DNA from: Pseudomonadota bacterium | GTDB taxonomy: Bacteria > Pseudomonadota > Alphaproteobacteria > Sphingomonadales > Sphingomonadaceae | Length of the DNA: 27,215 bases | NCBI GenBank assembly: GCA_023416515.1 | Contig: JAEZHP010000017.1 | Location: 1-27,215, forward strand | Reading direction: 5' to 3' | Shown here: piece after piece, positions 23,424-27,215 of the stretch | Numbering within the stretch: position 1 is the stretch's first letter | Layout: each line of letters starts with the position of its first letter | The notes under the pieces: generated by a model | Databases searched by the model: none | What the model saw: only the letters and a program-made list of their open reading frames with translations | What the model was told of the DNA's origin: nothing | Program-made: the position numbers and the translations under genes

Positions 23424-25163
23424 ATGCGGCCAATCATCCTGACGACGATCTCGGCGCTGGTTCTGACTGGGAGCGTGCCGGCGCCGCTCATGGCTCCGGC
23501 GGTAGCGCAAGAGCGTCCCGAGGCGAGCACGGGCGGAGACCCGGACCGAATCTGCGCGCCTTATCTGGAGCGCGGGCTCGAGGAGATGAGCTACGGCCGC
23601 GGCCCTACCGGTCGGAGCGTCGGGATCGCGCCGATGCCTGCCCCGATCACGCCGCCGCCGCCGATCCCGTCCCAAGCGCAAACCGTGGTGGTCACAGGGA
23701 GTGCCGCGCAGCGGGTCGCTCCCGGCTTCCTCCCGCCGCGCGAGGACCGCGAGCGCTATGCCGGCGAGCAGGTCTCGGCCGTTCGAGCCGTCGCCGACGA
23801 GCCGGTGTCGACTTTCGGCGTCGACGTCGACACGGGCAGCTATGCCAATGTCCGCCGCTTCCTCCAGGACGGGCGGATGCCGCCCCAGGCCGCGGTGCGC
23901 ACCGAGGAGCTGCTCAACTATTTCCGCTACGATTATCCAACTCCCGCCGACCGGACTCGGCCGTTCAGCATCACCACCGACATGACCACGACTCCGTGGA
24001 ACCCGAACACTCGGCTGCTCCGGGTGGGGCTTCGCGGCTACGACATCGCCCGCCGCGAGCGGCCCGCCGCCAACCTCGTCTTCCTGGTCGATGTCTCCGG
24101 CTCGATGATGAGCCAGGACAAGCTGCCGCTGGTGCAATGCTCGCTCGCCCTGCTCGCGGAGAGGCTCAACCCGCGCGACCGGGTGTCGATCGTCGTCTAT
24201 GCCGGCGCCGCCGGCCGAGTGCTCGATCCGACCAGCGACAAGCGGCGGGTGCGGGACGTTCTGATGCGCCTCCAGGCCGGCGGCTCGACCGCGGGCGCGG
24301 CAGGCATCCAGCTTGCTTACGAGACGGCCCGGCAGAACATGATCCCGGGCGGAATCAACCGGGTTGTCCTGGCCACCGACGGCGATTTCAACGTGGGGGT
24401 CAGCAGCACCGAGACCCTGGTCGATATGGTCGAGCGCGAGCGTGCGGCCGGGATCCAGCTGACCACGCTCGGCTATGGCACCGGCAATTACAACGAGGCC
24501 ATGATGGAGCAGATCGCCGACCACGGGAACGGCAACTACGCCTATATCGACAGCCCGCGCGAGGCTCAGAAGGTGCTCGACCAGGAGCTGTCCTCGACCC
24601 TGTTCACCATTGCCCAAGACGTGAAGATCCAGGTCGAGTTCAACCCGGCCTACGTCGCCGAATATCGGCTGATCGGCTATGAGAACCGGGCGCTCCGCGA
24701 GGAGGATTTCGACAATGACGCCGTCGATGCGGGCGACATCGGCGCGGGCCACCAGGTCACGGCGCTGTACGAGATCGTGCCGGCCGGAAGCCAGGGCTGG
24801 CTTCCGTCGCGCCGCTACGAAGCGAACCGGCGCGTCGCACAGGGAACAGGCGGGAGCGAGCTCGCATTCCTGCGGCTGCGCTACAAGCTCCCCGGGCAGG
24901 ACGAATCCCGCCTGATCGAGCAACCGGTGGCGGCGAGCCTGGTCCGCTCGGCGCGCGCTCCGACGGGCGATACCGCCTTCGCAGCCGCCGTCGCCGCCTA
25001 CGGCCAGCTGCTTCGCGGCGACACCAATCTCGGCCGATTCACCTTCGCCGATGCCCGCGCACTGGCCGGCCGTGCCAGCCTGGGCGACTTCTGGAGGCTC
25101 GAATTCATCGCGCTGACGCAGGCCGCCGAACACCATGTCCGCGAGGAGCGCGCGGAGCGCTGA
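23424..25163 (+). CDS. Secreted VWA-domain protein (YfbK-like, DUF3520)
   Basis: A 579-residue exported protein. An N-terminal signal (about 1-28) and a Pro-rich linker precede the von Willebrand N-terminal region (TFGVDVDTGSYANVRR, 130-145). The VWA domain has a complete MIDAS: DVSGS (Asp223, Ser225, Ser227), Thr289 in GGSTAG and Asp319 in ATDGD. A DUF3520-like domain with hydrophobic C-terminal helices follows. The start at 23424 has GGAG/AGGG upstream; the longer frame would cross the palindrome 23388-23402. The partner ligand is unknown. Confidence 0.88.
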   Translation: MRPIILTTISALVLTGSVPAPLMAPAVAQERPEASTGGDPDRICAPYLERGLEEMSYGRGPTGRSVGIAPMPAPITPPPPIPSQAQTVVVTGSAAQRVAPGFLPPREDRERYAGEQVSAVRAVADEPVSTFGVDVDTGSYANVRRFLQDGRMPPQAAVRTEELLNYFRYDYPTPADRTRPFSITTDMTTTPWNPNTRLLRVGLRGYDIARRERPAANLVFLVDVSGSMMSQDKLPLVQCSLALLAERLNPRDRVSIVVYAGAAGRVLDPTSDKRRVRDVLMRLQAGGSTAGAAGIQLAYETARQNMIPGGINRVVLATDGDFNVGVSSTETLVDMVERERAAGIQLTTLGYGTGNYNEAMMEQIADHGNGNYAYIDSPREAQKVLDQELSSTLFTIAQDVKIQVEFNPAYVAEYRLIGYENRALREEDFDNDAVDAGDIGAGHQVTALYEIVPAGSQGWLPSRRYEANRRVAQGTGGSELAFLRLRYKLPGQDESRLIEQPVAASLVRSARAPTGDTAFAAAVAAYGQLLRGDTNLGRFTFADARALAGRASLGDFWRLEFIALTQAAEHHVREERAER

Positions 25164-25181
25164 CCGCAATTCGTTGCACCG

Positions 25182-25241
25182 CCGGAACCTCCTCCAGCCC
25201 CGCACGCTCACGCATTTCGTGGCGTTGGTTGGAGGTTCCGG
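25182..25241 (+). promoter_or_regulatory. Hairpin masking the ribosome-binding site of the DUF1206 gene
   Basis: CCGGAACCTCC (25182-25192) is perfectly complementary to GGAGGTTCCGG (25231-25241), which contains the Shine-Dalgarno and ends directly at the ATG. Additional pairing AGCC/GGTT and CACG/CGTG inside extends the stem. It could block translation initiation, like an RNA thermometer or other cis-acting switch. Confidence 0.6.
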
Positions 25242-26030
25242 ATGGAGCGGGTAGCGCGGCTGGAGACGTTCGCTCGGCTTGGTTATTTCGCGCGTGGCAT
25301 CGTCTACCTGTTGCTCGGTTATTTCGCATTGAGCACCGGCGGCGGAGAGGGCACCGCCACCGTGATCGACCGGCTTCGGAGCGTTCCGGGCGGAAGCCTG
25401 CTTCTGCTCCTGATCGCCGCCGGCCTCGCCAGCTACGGGCTGTTCCGTCTCTATAGCGGTTGGATGGATCTCAACGGCGACGGAAGCGATGCCGGCGGGA
25501 TGATCAAGCGCTTCGGCCAGGGTGCCAGCGCGGCCACCCACATGGCGCTCGCCTTCCTGGCTGCGAAGGCGGCGATGGGGCTTCGAAGCAGCGGCGACGG
25601 CGCAAGCGAGGCGGCCGAGACCGCTTTCACCTTTCCCGGCGGAGCGATCGCCGTCGGCCTCGTCGGCGCCCTTATCTTCGTCACCGGCCTCGGCAATCTC
25701 CTCGAAGCCTGGAAGGCGACCTTCCGCCGGCTCCTCGACGCCAAGGCGCCGGGCTGGACCTGCCACGTCGGACGCGCGGGCTACGCCGCCCGCGGCGCCG
25801 TGTTCGTCATGATCGGCTGGCAGGTCATCGCCCTTGCCGCCGGCCTCGACGACGGCCGCATCGGCATGGAGAGCGCGATGGCGGAGCTCAGCCGGCGCGA
25901 ATGGCTGTTCACCGCGATCGCGACCGGACTCGGCCTGTTCGGACTGTTCAGCCTGGTCATGGCCGCCTTCGCCCGAATTCGCGACGAAAACGTCCTCGAG
26001 CGCCTGAAGGCGAAGATCAGGCGGCGCTAA
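25242..26030 (+). CDS. DUF1206-family membrane protein
   Basis: A 262-residue inner-membrane protein with six predicted helices in three repeated pairs, each beginning with the family pattern: ETFARLGYFARGIVYLLLGYFA, FGQGASAATHMALAFLA and VGRAGYAARGAVFVMIGWQ. DUF1206 has no known function. GGAGG lies six bases before the ATG inside the hairpin 25182-25241. Its stop codon overlaps that of gyrB on the other strand (CTAA, 26027-26030), and I see no terminator between. Confidence 0.85.
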   Translation: MERVARLETFARLGYFARGIVYLLLGYFALSTGGGEGTATVIDRLRSVPGGSLLLLLIAAGLASYGLFRLYSGWMDLNGDGSDAGGMIKRFGQGASAATHMALAFLAAKAAMGLRSSGDGASEAAETAFTFPGGAIAVGLVGALIFVTGLGNLLEAWKATFRRLLDAKAPGWTCHVGRAGYAARGAVFVMIGWQVIALAAGLDDGRIGMESAMAELSRREWLFTAIATGLGLFGLFSLVMAAFARIRDENVLERLKAKIRRR

Positions 26031-27215
26031 ACGTCGAGGTTCGCGACGTTGAGCGCGTTCTCCTGGATGAAGTCGCGGCGCGGCTCGACGAGATCGCCCA
26101 TCAGGCGGCCGAAAATATCGTCGGCTTCGTCGGTCTCGCGCACCTTGACCTGAAGCAGCGAGCGAACGTCGGTGTCCAGCGTCGTTTCCCAGAGTTGATC
26201 CGGGTTCATCTCGCCGAGACCTTTGTAGCGCTGCATCGAGATGCCCTTGCGGCCGACATTGGTCACGGCCTCGAACAGGCCGATCGGTCCGAAAATGGCC
26301 GTTTCGTCGCCCTTGCGGCGCAGCGTGCTGGGTTTCGCGTATACGTCCTGCAGCAGCGGCGCATATTCGTCGAGCCGCCGCGCATCGGCAGAGGCGAGCA
26401 AAGCCTGATCGATCATCGCCACATCCTTCACACCGCGCACGGTGCGTTCGAAGTGGAAGCCTTCCGTGTCGAAGCGACCCTGCCAGCCGCGCTCGGTTTC
26501 ATCCGCGAGAATGTCGAGTCGCCGGGCAATGTACTGAGCAGCGTCAGCCGCACTCTCCGGATTGCCGGTTACGCGCGGTGTCAGCACGCCGGCGATAGCG
26601 GCCTGTTCGATCACCTTGCGATTGTAGCGCGAATGCAGACCGTTCAGGAGAAAGCGAATAGAGCGCGCATTTTCCAGCAGCCGGCGAAGATCGGCACCCG
26701 CGCGTTCCTCGCCATTGGCCAGTTTCAGCACGCTGTCTTCAAGGCCATTCTCGATCAGGTAATCTTCAAGCGCGCGCTCGTCCTTCAGATATTGCTCCGA
26801 CTTGCCACGCGAGACTTTGTAGAGCGGCGGCTGCGCAATGTAGAGATAGCCGCCCTCGATGATGTCGGGCATCTGCCGGAAGAAGAAGGTCAGCAACAGC
26901 GTGCGGATGTGGGAACCGTCCACGTCCGCGTCCGTCATGATGATGATCTTGTGATAGCGCAGCTTCTTGATGTCGAACTCATCGCGGATGCCGGCGCCAA
27001 GCGCGGTGATCAGCGTGCCGATTTCGTTGGACGAGAGCATCTTGTCGAAGCGCGCGCGCTCGACATTGAGGATCTTGCCGCGCAGTGGAAGCACGGCCTG
27101 GAATTCGCGGTTGCGTCCTTGCTTTGCGGAGCCGCCGGCGCTGTCACCCTCGACGATGAAGATTTCCGAACCCTGCGCCGCGGTGTTGGTGCAATCGGCG
27201 AGCTTGCCGGGCAGG
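26027..27215 (-). CDS. gyrB: DNA gyrase subunit B, C-terminal part
   Basis: ATP-dependent type II topoisomerase subunit that introduces negative supercoils with GyrA. The visible 396 codons include EGDSAGGSAKQGR of the TOPRIM region, the metal-binding DADVDGSHIRTL and the conserved C-terminal segment QRYKGLGEMNP. The gene ends ALNVANLDV. The N-terminal ATPase part lies beyond the right edge. Codon use is somewhat less GC-rich than in the neighbours. The stop overlaps that of the convergent DUF1206 gene. Confidence 0.95.
   Translation of the reverse strand, partial: LPGKLADCTNTAAQGSEIFIVEGDSAGGSAKQGRNREFQAVLPLRGKILNVERARFDKMLSSNEIGTLITALGAGIRDEFDIKKLRYHKIIIMTDADVDGSHIRTLLLTFFFRQMPDIIEGGYLYIAQPPLYKVSRGKSEQYLKDERALEDYLIENGLEDSVLKLANGEERAGADLRRLLENARSIRFLLNGLHSRYNRKVIEQAAIAGVLTPRVTGNPESAADAAQYIARRLDILADETERGWQGRFDTEGFHFERTVRGVKDVAMIDQALLASADARRLDEYAPLLQDVYAKPSTLRRKGDETAIFGPIGLFEAVTNVGRKGISMQRYKGLGEMNPDQLWETTLDTDVRSLLQVKVRETDEADDIFGRLMGDLVEPRRDFIQENALNVANLDV

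Noticed and set aside
23364..25766. Long minus-strand open frame (about 800 codons) opposite the VWA and DUF1206 genes
   Set aside because: It is antisense to a clear VWA/DUF3520 gene with intact motifs. Its length is a by-product of high GC, and it shows no recognisable domain.
26027..27215. gyrB as horizontally acquired because of lower GC
   Set aside because: The difference (for example 34 of 60 G/C at 26701-26760) is modest and typical of codon bias in a conserved, highly expressed gene. The protein is a normal alphaproteobacterial-looking GyrB.

Overview
The window looks like chromosomal DNA of a high-GC alphaproteobacterium, most likely a sphingomonad (Sphingomonadales). I infer this from the gene families (a DUF4345 protein, a DUF1206 protein, Crp/Fnr, AcnA and GyrB types), from a perfect EcfG-type general-stress promoter (GGAAC-N17-CGTT), from GTTC-N7-GTTC LexA-type boxes, and from the compact packing of genes. 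There is no rRNA, tRNA, insertion sequence, integrase or CRISPR array that I can see.

Layout. 1-1442 (minus): a truncated Ala-rich protein and a three-gene operon of small hydrophilic proteins behind an EcfG promoter. 1517-2257: a DUF4345 membrane protein, a shared terminator, and an isolated minus-strand unit that encodes an 18-residue peptide behind an exceptionally long Shine-Dalgarno sequence. 2258-5949: predicted lipoproteins, including an operon led by an S41 protease. 6137-6708: an 8-cysteine metallothionein-like peptide divergent from a MerR-family regulator, with a perfect palindromic operator between them. 6772-9675: a small acidic lipoprotein, then an NfrB-like glycosyltransferase overlapping an NfrA-C-like partner. 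9686-10521: a second copy of the MerR operator/promoter in front of a glutaredoxin-MauE fusion. 10670-11223: two small proteins. 11414-12673: two divergent SRAP (HMCES/YedK-like) proteins, one with degenerate active-site positions, with LexA-like boxes on both sides of the intact one. 12717-14945: a markedly lower-GC KAP-family P-loop NTPase that looks horizontally acquired. 15066-15831: three small proteins. 16071-18869: aconitase AcnA with a repetitive Asp/Arg-rich insertion. 18952-20354: a CBU_0592-like membrane protein overlapping a cyclase-family protein, then a STAS-like protein. 20361-23256 (minus): a PAS sensor, a small protein, a Crp/Fnr regulator and YgfZ. 23424-26030: a VWA/DUF3520 protein and a DUF1206 membrane protein whose ribosome-binding site lies in a long hairpin. 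26027-27215: the C-terminal part of GyrB, running off the right edge.

The best candidate for an undescribed system is the putative metal/thiol regulon: a MerR protein, a tiny metallothionein and a glutaredoxin-MauE membrane protein joined by two 25-bp-identical promoter/operators 3.4 kb apart. The operator half-sites match the classical mercury-MerR operator, yet the regulator has a CueR-like C-x7-C loop and no third cysteine. Other notable items are the isolated 18-residue-peptide unit, the KAP NTPase island, the AcnA insertion and the hairpin over the DUF1206 start.
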